This document shows positions 53,871 through 61,703 of a DNA stretch of 64,000 bases, piece by piece. The notes under the pieces are model-generated. The model was not told the origin of the DNA and searched no databases. It saw nothing but the letters and a program-made list of their open reading frames with translations. Made by a program: the position numbers and the translations under genes. Within the stretch, counting starts at the first letter, position 1, and each line of letters opens with the position of its first letter. Origin of the DNA: VRUE01 sp963702035 (GTDB lineage: Bacteria > Actinomycetota > Thermoleophilia > Solirubrobacterales > 70-9); NCBI GenBank assembly GCA_963702035.1, contig OY969700.1, positions 1,054,001 through 1,118,000 on the forward strand. Direction: 5' to 3'.

Positions 53871-55388
53871 ATGACCGCGAGGGACCCCGCGACAGGCGAC
53901 AGCGCGCTCGCACGCGCCCTGCGCTCCTCCCTGGCCGTCCTGCTGCTCGGTGGCACCGTCCTTGTCGCCCTCCACTCCTGGCTCGGCATCGCCGGCGGCC
54001 TCGACTTCGCGATCAGCAGCGTCGTCTACGACGCGGTCGTGCTGGGCGCCGGGGTCGCCTGTCTGGTCAGGGCCTCGGCCTTCGGTCCCGAGCGCCGCGC
54101 CTGGCTCCTGCTCGGCGCCGCGATCCTCTGCTGGGGCACCGCCGAGGTCTACTGGGCGATCTTCATCGAAGGCAACGCGAACGCCCCCTACCCCTCGCCG
54201 GCCGACGTCGGCTACCTGCTCTTCTACCCGCTCGCCTACGCCGGGCTTGCTCTCCTCGTCCGCGCCAGGGCGCACGAGATCAACTGGCGGCTGTGGATGG
54301 ACGGGGCGATCGCGGCGCTCGGCACCGCCGCGCTGGGCGCCGCCTTCGTCTTCGACTTCGTCGCCGGCCGGACCGAAGGCACGCCAGTGCAGGTCGCGAC
54401 CACGCTCGCCTACCCGCTCGGCGACATCCTGATGGTGGCGATGGTCGTCGGCGTCGTCGCGCTGACCGGCTGGCGGCCCGGCCGGACCTGGTCGCTGCTG
54501 CTCGCCGGCCTCTCGGCCCTGGTCATCGCCGACATCGCCTTCACCCTGCAGGCGACCGGCGAAGCGCTGCCGGAAGGCGGCTGGGTTGACCCGATCTACC
54601 TGATCGCCGCCGTATGCCTCAGCGCCGCCGTCTGGCAGCCGGCCGCCGCGGCCGAAATCACCTCCCCCGGAGAAGGCGCGGAGCGGCGGGAGATCATCGT
54701 CCCGGCGGTCTTCGCCAGCGTGATGATCGGCCTCTTCGCGATGCAGTACTACAGCGCGACCAGCGGCCTCTCGACCGTGCTCTGGGCAGCGACGATGACC
54801 GCCGTGATCCTGCGCCTGGCGATGAGCGACCGCGAGAACAAGGCGCTGCTCGAGCAGGTGCGGACCGACCCTCTCACCGGGCTCGCAAACCAAGGCCGGA
54901 TGCAGGTTGACCTGCCGCTCCGGGTCGAAGGGGCGAGCGCGGAGGCGCCGCTGCTGCTACTGCTCTTCGACCTCAACGGCTTCAAGCACTACAACGACAC
55001 CTTCGGCCATCCCGCCGGCAACGAGCTGCTGAGGCGGCTCGGCGGGGGGCTGCGAGACGCGGTCGGCGGGGACGGCACCGCCTATCGCATCGGTGGCGAC
55101 GAGTTCTGCGTGCTGCTGACCTGCGCGCCGGATCGCTTCGAGGCGGTGAGCCGCGCCGCGACGAGCGCGCTGACCGCGACCGGGCCGGGGTTTGACGTCA
55201 CCTCCGCCTGGGGGGCGGTCGAGGTGCCGTCGGAGGAGCGCGATCCCTCCGCTGCCCTGCAGCTCGCCGACGTGCGGATGTACGCGCAGAAGGAGTCGCG
55301 GCGCATTGCCCACGACGACTTCCTAGAGCCGGTTGACCAACCGGTTAAGGTCTCTGAGTGGCCGCGGCCGACCAGCGACGCGAAGTAA
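53871..55388 (+). CDS. Membrane-bound diguanylate cyclase (GGDEF)
   Basis: 505 residues. About nine or ten hydrophobic helices fill residues ~15-325 in a sensor of the type seen in other actinobacterial GGDEF proteins (e.g. YPSPADVGYLLFYPLAYAGLALLV). The cyclase domain follows: RTDPLTGLANQGRMQVDL, LLLLLFDLNGFKHYNDTFGHPAGNELLRRLG and an intact active site YRIGGDEFCVLL. It makes cyclic di-GMP from GTP. No EAL domain. Its last 31 bases overlap the start of the hydrolase gene. Confidence 0.92.
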   Translation: MTARDPATGDSALARALRSSLAVLLLGGTVLVALHSWLGIAGGLDFAISSVVYDAVVLGAGVACLVRASAFGPERRAWLLLGAAILCWGTAEVYWAIFIEGNANAPYPSPADVGYLLFYPLAYAGLALLVRARAHEINWRLWMDGAIAALGTAALGAAFVFDFVAGRTEGTPVQVATTLAYPLGDILMVAMVVGVVALTGWRPGRTWSLLLAGLSALVIADIAFTLQATGEALPEGGWVDPIYLIAAVCLSAAVWQPAAAAEITSPGEGAERREIIVPAVFASVMIGLFAMQYYSATSGLSTVLWAATMTAVILRLAMSDRENKALLEQVRTDPLTGLANQGRMQVDLPLRVEGASAEAPLLLLLFDLNGFKHYNDTFGHPAGNELLRRLGGGLRDAVGGDGTAYRIGGDEFCVLLTCAPDRFEAVSRAATSALTATGPGFDVTSAWGAVEVPSEERDPSAALQLADVRMYAQKESRRIAHDDFLEPVDQPVKVSEWPRPTSDAK

Positions 55389-56191
55389 CGCTTCCGGCGG
55401 GGACGATCCGCTACCGCGAGGCGGGCGAGGGCAAGCCGGTCGTCTTCGTCCACGGCTACCTCGTCGACGGTCGCCTCTGGGACGGCGTCGTCGACAGCCT
55501 CTCCGATCGTTGTCGCTGCCTCGCCCCCGACTGGCCGATCGGCGCCCAGCAGATCGCGATGAAGCCGGATGCCGACCTCTCCCCCTACGGCATCGCGGCG
55601 ACCATCGCCGGTTTCCTCGAGGCGCTCGACCTCGACGACGTGACGATCGTCGGCAACGACTCGGGGGGAGCGATGTCGCAGGTCCTCGTCACCCGCCACC
55701 CCGAGCGGATCGGCCGCCTTGTCCTGACCAACTGCGACACGCACGAGAACTTCCCGCCGGGGATCTTCAAGGCGATGCCCCCGATTGCCAAGCTTCCCGG
55801 CGGGATGACGCTGCTCTCGGCGCCGTTCCGGATCGGCGCACTCGCCCGCGCCGCCTTCAAGCCCTTCTCCAAGAAACCGATCCCGGCCGACCTTGTCGCT
55901 TCGTGGATGCGACCCGCACTGCACGACTCGGGCGTCAAGCACGACGCCAAGAAGGTCACGGCAGGCATGAACAAGCGCTACACCCTCGAGGCGGCGGAGA
56001 AGCTGCGCAACTCCGACCTGCCGATCCTGCTTGCCTGGGCGCCAGGCGACAAATTCTTCCCGCTGAAGTACGCACAGCGCCTCGCCGCGGACACCCCGAA
56101 CGCACGCCTGGTCGAAATCCCCGACGCAGCCACCTTCGTGCCGCTCGACCAGCCCACCCAGCTTGCGGACTTAATCGCGGATTTCCGCTAA
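55358..56191 (+). CDS. Alpha/beta hydrolase with Asp nucleophile, catalytic His apparently missing
   Basis: 277 residues. Oxyanion-hole block KPVVFVHGYLVDGRLWDGVV and the nucleophile elbow VTIVGNDSGGAMSQVLV place Asp rather than Ser at the nucleophile, as in haloalkane dehalogenases and epoxide hydrolases. A third acid may lie in LLAWAPGDKFFP. The position of the catalytic His, usually in a GHF-P block, reads DAATFVPLDQP, so His is replaced by Thr. The enzyme may therefore be inactive or use another base. GTG start, overlapping the GGDEF gene. Confidence 0.82.
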   Translation: MAAADQRREVTLPAGTIRYREAGEGKPVVFVHGYLVDGRLWDGVVDSLSDRCRCLAPDWPIGAQQIAMKPDADLSPYGIAATIAGFLEALDLDDVTIVGNDSGGAMSQVLVTRHPERIGRLVLTNCDTHENFPPGIFKAMPPIAKLPGGMTLLSAPFRIGALARAAFKPFSKKPIPADLVASWMRPALHDSGVKHDAKKVTAGMNKRYTLEAAEKLRNSDLPILLAWAPGDKFFPLKYAQRLAADTPNARLVEIPDAATFVPLDQPTQLADLIADFR

Positions 56192-56532
56192 TTGCACCTT
56201 TTCTCGTCCGACGGAGGATAGAGGGTGTGGGGGTGGCGATTTCTGAGATCCACGTGCGTGGCTGGCGAGCGCCGGACCAAGCGAGGCAAGGACGCAGGGA
56301 GCCCGAATAGCAGCGCTATTCGGGCGACTGAGGACGCCGCATCGCGCAGGTCCGCCGCCGCCAGGCGCGTGCGAGGGCTCTGAAATCGTCGCCCACACAC
56401 CCGCTACAGGACGAGGAGATTCATGCCCCAGGAAATCTTCGACCAGGATCGGCCCACGAGGAGAAGCGCGATGGCGAGGCGCCTCGACGAAGCCTTTGCC
56501 GGCTGCGAGCAGTGGACGCTCGCACCGCCGAC
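56192..56532. other. Intergenic region holding palindrome P12 and a noncoding remainder
   Basis: Between the convergent hydrolase and deacetylase genes. P12 occupies 56223-56404. The remaining 56405-56532 has no convincing gene on either strand. Confidence 0.5.
56223..56404. repeat. Palindromic intergenic element P12
   Basis: Outer arms GGGTGTG..GGCGATTTC and GAAATCGTCGCCCACACACCC pair imperfectly (about 17 of 21). The inner hairpin GCCCGAATAG, loop CAGCG, CTATTCGGGC is at 56301-56325. Read on the minus strand its flanks CGGCGTCCTC and GCTCCCTGCGTCCTTG equal those of P6, with an unrelated hairpin between. Confidence 0.75.
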
Positions 56533-57186
56533 TCAGCGGCGCAGCGAGGCGGTCTTCAGCCCGCGACCGCCGAGTTCCTCGAGGATGATCGGCAGCGCCG
56601 CCACGGTGCGCACCCAGGAACCGGGAGCGCTGTAGTAGTCGGCGTCGTGTAGGAGGACGATGTCCCCGTCGCGGGCCGAGCCCGTCGCCAGCCGGGCGAT
56701 CGAGCGTGCCGTCGCGCGGCCGCGCCAGTCCCTCCCCCACCGCGACCAGAGGACGGGCCGCCAGCCGCGCTGCCGAACCGTCCGCAGCGCGGTGCCGCTG
56801 TATATGCCGTAGGGCGGCCGGTGATCGGCGATCGCCTGTCCGGTCGCCGCCTCGATCGCGGCGCGGCCGCGCTCGGCGTCCTCGGCGAACTGCCGGCCGG
56901 TCAGTCGCAGCGCGTTGCGGTGACGATGGCAGTGCAGCTCGACCCGGTGGCCGGCGGCGACGATCTCCGCCGCCAGCGCCGGGCGGCGCTCGACCTGCTC
57001 GCCGGCGAGGAAGAAGGTCGCCGGCGCGCCCGCCTCGCGCAGGATCTCCAGCACGATCGGCGTGCCCTGCGGGTGGGGGCCGTCGTCGAAGCTGAGCGCG
57101 ACGCCCTCGACCCCCTCCTGGCGGCGCACGATCCCCAACCGCGCCGCGACGCGCGGCGAGACCGGAGCCAGGGCGGCTCCGATCAA
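56533..57186 (-). CDS. Polysaccharide deacetylase (NodB/carbohydrate esterase 4 fold)
   Basis: 217 residues. Motif 1 VALSFDDGPHP (catalytic base and metal Asp), motif 2 VELHCHRHRNALRL (metal His pair, H-x3-H), motif 3 DHRPPYGIYSG, and the C-terminal DGDIVLLHDADYYS (His of motif 5). A zinc-type deacetylase acting on acetylated sugars. TTG at 57186 overlaps the preceding stop as TTGA, so it is coupled to the glycosyltransferase fusion. No signal peptide, so a cytoplasmic glycolipid-linked substrate is likely. Confidence 0.88.
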   Translation of the reverse strand: MIGAALAPVSPRVAARLGIVRRQEGVEGVALSFDDGPHPQGTPIVLEILREAGAPATFFLAGEQVERRPALAAEIVAAGHRVELHCHRHRNALRLTGRQFAEDAERGRAAIEAATGQAIADHRPPYGIYSGTALRTVRQRGWRPVLWSRWGRDWRGRATARSIARLATGSARDGDIVLLHDADYYSAPGSWVRTVAALPIILEELGGRGLKTASLRR

Positions 57187-59531
57187 CGACCTTCGCGGGC
57201 GGCGGTGCCGGGCGCGGCGGCCGGGCGCGCTTCCTGCACCGCTGGCGTGGCTTCGTCTTCGTCCTTGCCGAAGTGGATACGTCCCTCCAGCGGTTTGGCG
57301 ACCACCTTGTAGGGGGCTTCGCGATCGATCACGGTGAGCAATAGGACGACCGCCAGAGCGGCGACGCTGACGGCGGCGGCGACCCGCTCCATGCGCAGCC
57401 GCCATACCGGCTGCGGCTTGATCCGCGGGCGGGCCGTGAGCACGCGTGAGGCGATCGACGGCAGCGAGGCGAAGCTGGAATCGGGCGAGCGGCGCTCTTT
57501 GGTCAGGTGCCTCAGCGTCGAGGTCAGCTCGTGCTCGGAGCGCGCCACCTCGGCCAGGCCAAAGCGCTCGAAAGCGGCGTTGTTCGCGCGCAGGTGGCCG
57601 GCCGAGAAACCGTAAGAGACGACCGGGCAGCCACGGATGTGGGCCTCGAGCACGGTCAGCCCGGCGGTCGAGTGGACCATCGCGTCGGCGGCCGCCATCC
57701 AGTCGCTCATCTGCTCGGTGAAGCCGAGCACCCGGACCCGCTCGTTCCCCGCGTAGTGCTGTTCCAGCTTCTCTCGCGCGGACTCGTTGCGACCGGCGAT
57801 ACAGACGACCAGCGTGTCCTCGCCGGCCAGCGCCGCGTCGATCGCGCCTTCGAGGTCGCCGATCCCCCAGCCTCCGCCCGAGACGAGAACCATGCGGGCG
57901 TGGGCGGGCACGTCAAGCGCCTCGCGCGCGGCGGCGCGCGTGCGCGGCATCAGGAAGTCGCGGGCGATCGGCGGGCGCATCCACTCGACGCTGCCCGGCC
58001 CGACCAGTCGCTCGACCTCCTCGATCGACTCGGGGTGGGTGACGAAGTGGAGGTCGACTCCGGGGTGCGCCCAGTAGCGCAGCCCGGCGAGGTCGGTGAT
58101 CGCCGAGTGCACCGGCACCAGCAGGCGCCGGTGCTCGCGCAGCATGCCCAGCACCGCGGTCACACCGGGGTAGGTGGAGACGACGACGTCGGGCTGGTGT
58201 TGCTCGACGACGCGCATCAGGCCGCGGGCGCCGACCAGGTAGCTGAGGTGGTGCATCAGCCAGCGGGTGGGCGCGAACTTGGTGATCAGCCAGTACTGGA
58301 GATCGAACAACCAGGGCATCCAGCGGAAGGTGAAGCGGGATCCGTCGCGCGCCACCGAGGAGGAGATCCGGCCCATCGCCTTGAGCCCGTCGACGATCTC
58401 GACCGTCGCGCCGGGAATCTCCCGCTCGACGTCCTCCTTGATCATCCGCGCGGGGAGGTCGTGGCCCTCGCCGATGTCGGCGGTCAGCACCAGCACTCGC
58501 GGCGGGCGCTCGCCTGTCTCCTCGCTGGCCCCCTCCAGCAGCGACCCCGCGGCGCGACCGTTGCCGTTGCCGTTGCCGTTGCCGTTGTGGCTCAGAACCG
58601 GCTTCAGACTGGGGATCGGGTCGGGTGGCCGCGTCGTGTTGCGCACCCACTCGACGTAGCGGCGGACGCCCTCGCGGAAGCTCGTCTCGGCCTTCCAGCC
58701 GATCTCCTCGAGCGCGCGCTCGTTGGAGATCTCCTTGCCGGGGAAGTCGCCCGGGCGCGGCGGCGTGTGGACGATCTCGCAGTTATCGGTGTTTTCCTGT
58801 ACCCGCTCGGCGATTTCGAGGATCGTCACGACCTCGTCGCCCGAGAGGTTGTAGGTGCGCCCCGCCGCCGCCGGGGCAAGCGAAGCCACGATGCCGTCGG
58901 CGAGGTCCTCGACGTAGATGAAGCTGCGGGTGGTGCTGCCGTCGCCGGCGATCGTCAGCGCCTTGCCTTCGAAAGCAAGGTCGGTGAACTTGGCGACCAC
59001 CCCGGCGGCGCGGGCGCGCGGGCCGTAGGGGATGCCGAAGCGCAGCACGGTGTACTCGAGGTCGTAGAGCTCGGCGTAGCCGGCGCAGTAGGTCTCCCCC
59101 GCCAGCTTGGTCGCCGTGTACAGGTGGCGCGGCGCCGGGATCGGCGTCTCCTCGCTGACCGCCTGCTCGGTGCAGTCGCTGTAGACCCAGGTGGTCGAGC
59201 CGTAGACGACGCGACCGGCCTCGGCGCGACAGGCGGCCTCGAGCACGTTGAGCGTGCCACGCGTGTTGACCTCCTCGGCCAACACCGGGTCGGCGAGGAC
59301 GTGGGCGACGTCGGCCACGGCGGCCAGGTGGATCACGGCGTCGCAGTCGCGCATCGCCAGGTCGAGGTTGGCGGGGTCGGTGATGCTGCCGGTGAAGGTC
59401 TCGACTTCGAGCGGCGAGTGGTAGGGCGAGGCGCTGAGGTCGAAGATCCGCGGTGTGTGGCCGTCGCGCATCAGGCGATCCACAACGTGCGAGCCGATGA
59501 AGCCGCCGCCGCCGGTTACCAGGACTCTCAT
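57183..59531 (-). CDS. Fusion of NAD-dependent sugar epimerase and MGDG-synthase-like glycosyltransferase
   Basis: 782 residues. Part 1 (~1-310): extended SDR epimerase/dehydratase with MRVLVTGGGGFIGSHVVDRL, VIHLAAVADVAH, and YTATKLAGETYC (catalytic Tyr and Lys). A linker of five Asn-Gly repeats follows at ~314-325. Part 2 (~344-690): PPRVLVLTADIGEGHDLPARMIKEDVER, VVVSTYPGVTAVL, MVLVSGGGWGIGDL and MVHSTAGLTVLEAHIRGCPVVSYGFSAGHL, the MGDG_synth plus GT28 C-terminal pattern of diacylglycerol glycosyltransferases. A membrane helix lies near 714-735. AAAGGAGG precedes the ATG. The two halves may make and transfer an unusual sugar to lipid. Confidence 0.9.
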   Translation of the reverse strand: MRVLVTGGGGFIGSHVVDRLMRDGHTPRIFDLSASPYHSPLEVETFTGSITDPANLDLAMRDCDAVIHLAAVADVAHVLADPVLAEEVNTRGTLNVLEAACRAEAGRVVYGSTTWVYSDCTEQAVSEETPIPAPRHLYTATKLAGETYCAGYAELYDLEYTVLRFGIPYGPRARAAGVVAKFTDLAFEGKALTIAGDGSTTRSFIYVEDLADGIVASLAPAAAGRTYNLSGDEVVTILEIAERVQENTDNCEIVHTPPRPGDFPGKEISNERALEEIGWKAETSFREGVRRYVEWVRNTTRPPDPIPSLKPVLSHNGNGNGNGNGRAAGSLLEGASEETGERPPRVLVLTADIGEGHDLPARMIKEDVEREIPGATVEIVDGLKAMGRISSSVARDGSRFTFRWMPWLFDLQYWLITKFAPTRWLMHHLSYLVGARGLMRVVEQHQPDVVVSTYPGVTAVLGMLREHRRLLVPVHSAITDLAGLRYWAHPGVDLHFVTHPESIEEVERLVGPGSVEWMRPPIARDFLMPRTRAAAREALDVPAHARMVLVSGGGWGIGDLEGAIDAALAGEDTLVVCIAGRNESAREKLEQHYAGNERVRVLGFTEQMSDWMAAADAMVHSTAGLTVLEAHIRGCPVVSYGFSAGHLRANNAAFERFGLAEVARSEHELTSTLRHLTKERRSPDSSFASLPSIASRVLTARPRIKPQPVWRLRMERVAAAVSVAALAVVLLLTVIDREAPYKVVAKPLEGRIHFGKDEDEATPAVQEARPAAAPGTAAREGR
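58558..58588. repeat. Hexanucleotide tandem repeat encoding the Asn-Gly linker
   Basis: About five tandem units of CCGTTG (minus strand CAACGG). Unit gain or loss keeps frame and only changes linker length. Confidence 0.9.
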
Positions 59532-60562
59532 GCTTCCTCCTTTGCGAGGACATCGTCCCGGCTCTCCGGGCGGTAGTAGAGCGGCACGCACCAGTGGTTC
59601 TCGGCCACCCAGCCGGTGTTGGGAAGGTCGTCGTCGCGGCCCATGATCCGGTGGCAGGGTTCCTCGTAGACCCGGCCGGTCGACTTCTCGATCGGCTCGA
59701 AGACTATGTACTTGTAGAGGCCGGAGGTCATCCCGTCGGGAAGTTCCGGCCGGGCCGGGTGCAGGGCGTCGAGGTGGTCGCGGGCGTAGGCGTTCTTCCA
59801 GGCGACGATCTCCTCCATGCGGTCCGCCTGGACGAGGCCGAGGGCGGCGGTGAACTCGCTCATGCGGAAGTTGAGCCCGTCGACCTCGTGCTCGAACTTG
59901 CCGTAGTTGCGGAACTTGGCGGCGAACTCGATCAGCTCCGGGTTCGAGGAGACGAGCACGCCCCCCTCCCCGGTCGAGACGGTCTTCGTCGCGTAGAGCG
60001 AGTAGACACCGGCGTCGCCGAAGCTGCCGGGCCGGCGCTCGCCCCACTCGGCGCCGTGCGCGTGGGCGCAGTCCTCGAGCAGGAAGATCCCGTGCTCGCG
60101 GCAGTAGGCGGCGATCCGCTCGGAGTCGAAGGCGATATGGCCGCCGATGTGGACGAGGATCGCGGCCTTGGGCTTCAGGCGCTCCGCCTTGCGCTCGAAG
60201 TCCTCGAACGACATGCAGAGGTCGCCGCGGTTGCAATCGACGAACTCGACCTCGGCGCCGGCATTGATCGCCGCCAGCGGCGAGGCCATGAAGGTGTTGG
60301 ACGGGCAGAGCACGGTCTCGCCCCGCACGCCGGCGAACTCGAGCGCCGCGAGGGCGCCGCCGGCCCAACTTGACAGGCCCAGGCTGGGTAGGCCGTTCCA
60401 CAGCGACCAGCGCTGCTCGAAGGCCTCCAGCATCGCGCCCTCCGACCACTGCTCGGAGTCGAGCACCTGGGTCCACAGCTCAAAGAGACGAGCGCGGTCG
60501 CGATGATCGAACCCGATCGCGAAGCGGCTCGCGTCGAGCGGAGGGCTGACTGGGGAAGCCAA
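59528..60562 (-). CDS. DegT/DnrJ/EryC1/StrS family aminotransferase
   Basis: 344 residues. PLP-fold blocks TVLCPSNTFMASPLAAINAGAEVEFVD, GIFLLEDCAHAHGAEWGERRPGSFGDAGVYSLYATKTVSTGEGGVLVS (Lys ~192 binds PLP) and NYGKFEHEVDGLNFRMSEFTAALGL. This family aminates keto-sugars. The stop overlaps the fusion gene's ATG (ATGA), so the aminated sugar is a likely product used by the epimerase/glycosyltransferase. Confidence 0.92.
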   Translation of the reverse strand: MASPVSPPLDASRFAIGFDHRDRARLFELWTQVLDSEQWSEGAMLEAFEQRWSLWNGLPSLGLSSWAGGALAALEFAGVRGETVLCPSNTFMASPLAAINAGAEVEFVDCNRGDLCMSFEDFERKAERLKPKAAILVHIGGHIAFDSERIAAYCREHGIFLLEDCAHAHGAEWGERRPGSFGDAGVYSLYATKTVSTGEGGVLVSSNPELIEFAAKFRNYGKFEHEVDGLNFRMSEFTAALGLVQADRMEEIVAWKNAYARDHLDALHPARPELPDGMTSGLYKYIVFEPIEKSTGRVYEEPCHRIMGRDDDLPNTGWVAENHWCVPLYYRPESRDDVLAKEEA

Positions 60563-60612
60563 AGCTGCGCCAGGCTAGCAGCGAAACCGGTCAGTTATCT
60601 AAAGACAGGCCC

Positions 60613-61508
60613 TTAATGTGCGCTATCGATCACAGCGCCGACCGCCTTGGACCCGGCCAGGAGAACGGTCCCCGCAACGGCCAGGCCCATGAAGGCGACC
60701 AGGGCGACGCCACCGAGCGGCGTGTCGCCCCAGGACTCGCCAAAGATCAGCGGCGCCAGGATTACCGGGACGAGGATCTGGACCGCGAACATCGCCGGCG
60801 CCACGTGGGTCGCGGCGCGCCGCTGCAGGGCGCTCATCTCACTGAGCAGCGCCAGGCCCTCGGAGGCCGCGGCGGTGCCGAGCCAGAGGGCGGCGACGAC
60901 TATCGCCCCGGCGGCAAGCTCGTCGGTGAGCAGCTTGCTGGCGATCGCGGTCCAGGCGTAGCCACAGCCGGCGCTGATCACCATCAGCACCCCCAACGCA
61001 CGCGCCCATCCGACTTCGACCCCCCCTGGTGTGGTGAATGTCGGATACGCAAGCGCAGCAGGTACGGGGCGGCGATCGGGAGTGCGACCAGCGCCAGGGC
61101 CGCGGCGATAGCCACAGCTCCGGCGTGGTCCGTGGTGCGCTCCGGCGCCGCCCAGGCGACTCCGCCGACACCGGCGACGATCGCCGCGACCGCGACGAAC
61201 TCCCGCCGCCCCGGCGCCTCGCCCAGCCGCGTCGCCCCGAGCCACAGCAAGAGGATCAAGCCACTGGCCAGGCACGGCTGCACAACCGTAAGCGGCGCCA
61301 GCAGCAGCGCCACGATCTCCAGCGGCCACCCAACCAACCCCAGCGCCGTAGCCCCCAACCAGCGCCGATTCCGCACCAGCCGCCCGATCAAAGACAACCG
61401 CAGCGAATGCTCCCCCGGCACCTCCCGAGCCTCCAACGCCTGCAACGCGATCGAGGCGTTGTAGAGCAAAGAAGCTCCAACCGCCGAAACGATGCCGAGG
61501 GCAACCAC
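60613..61508 (-). pseudogene. EamA/DMT-like membrane transporter, interrupted by a one-base frameshift
   Basis: GTG start at 61508, MVALGIVSAVGASLLYNASIALQALEAREVP, then helices to LLRLRIRHSPHQGG. At the seven-G run 61026-61020 the frame breaks. The rest, VEVGWARALGVLMVISAGCGYAWTAIASKLLTDELAAGAIVVAALWLG to GSKAVGAVIDSAH, is read in the +1 frame and stops at 60613. Adding one G gives a ~298-residue protein with about nine helices. Substrate unknown. The break is of the same type as in ugd and asnB. Confidence 0.8.
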
Positions 61509-61548
61509 AAACCGACCCTATCCAGCGGATCCGAAGGCCTTCCACTGG

Positions 61549-61697
61549 AGGGTCGGGTGTCCCTTGCCAGGAGGCTCCTGGACGCGCGATCGAACCCTGA
61601 CCCGGGACCAGCTGCGCAACGGCCTCATGGCAAGGGACACCCGACCCTCTTGCTGCGCAACGGCCTCATGGGGAGGGACACCTGCTCCCCCCTCCCC
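61549..61697. repeat. Palindromic element P13 with tandem right half
   Basis: Arms 61549-61569 and 61628-61648 pair perfectly over 21 bp (AGGGTCGGGTGTCCC...). The 20-mer beginning GCTGCGCAACGG occurs at 61611-61630 and again at 61652-61671, followed by a new arm GGGGAGGGACACCTGCTCCCC. It ends seven bases from the ETF-QO stop. Confidence 0.85.
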
Positions 61698-61703
61698 GAA
61701 GGC

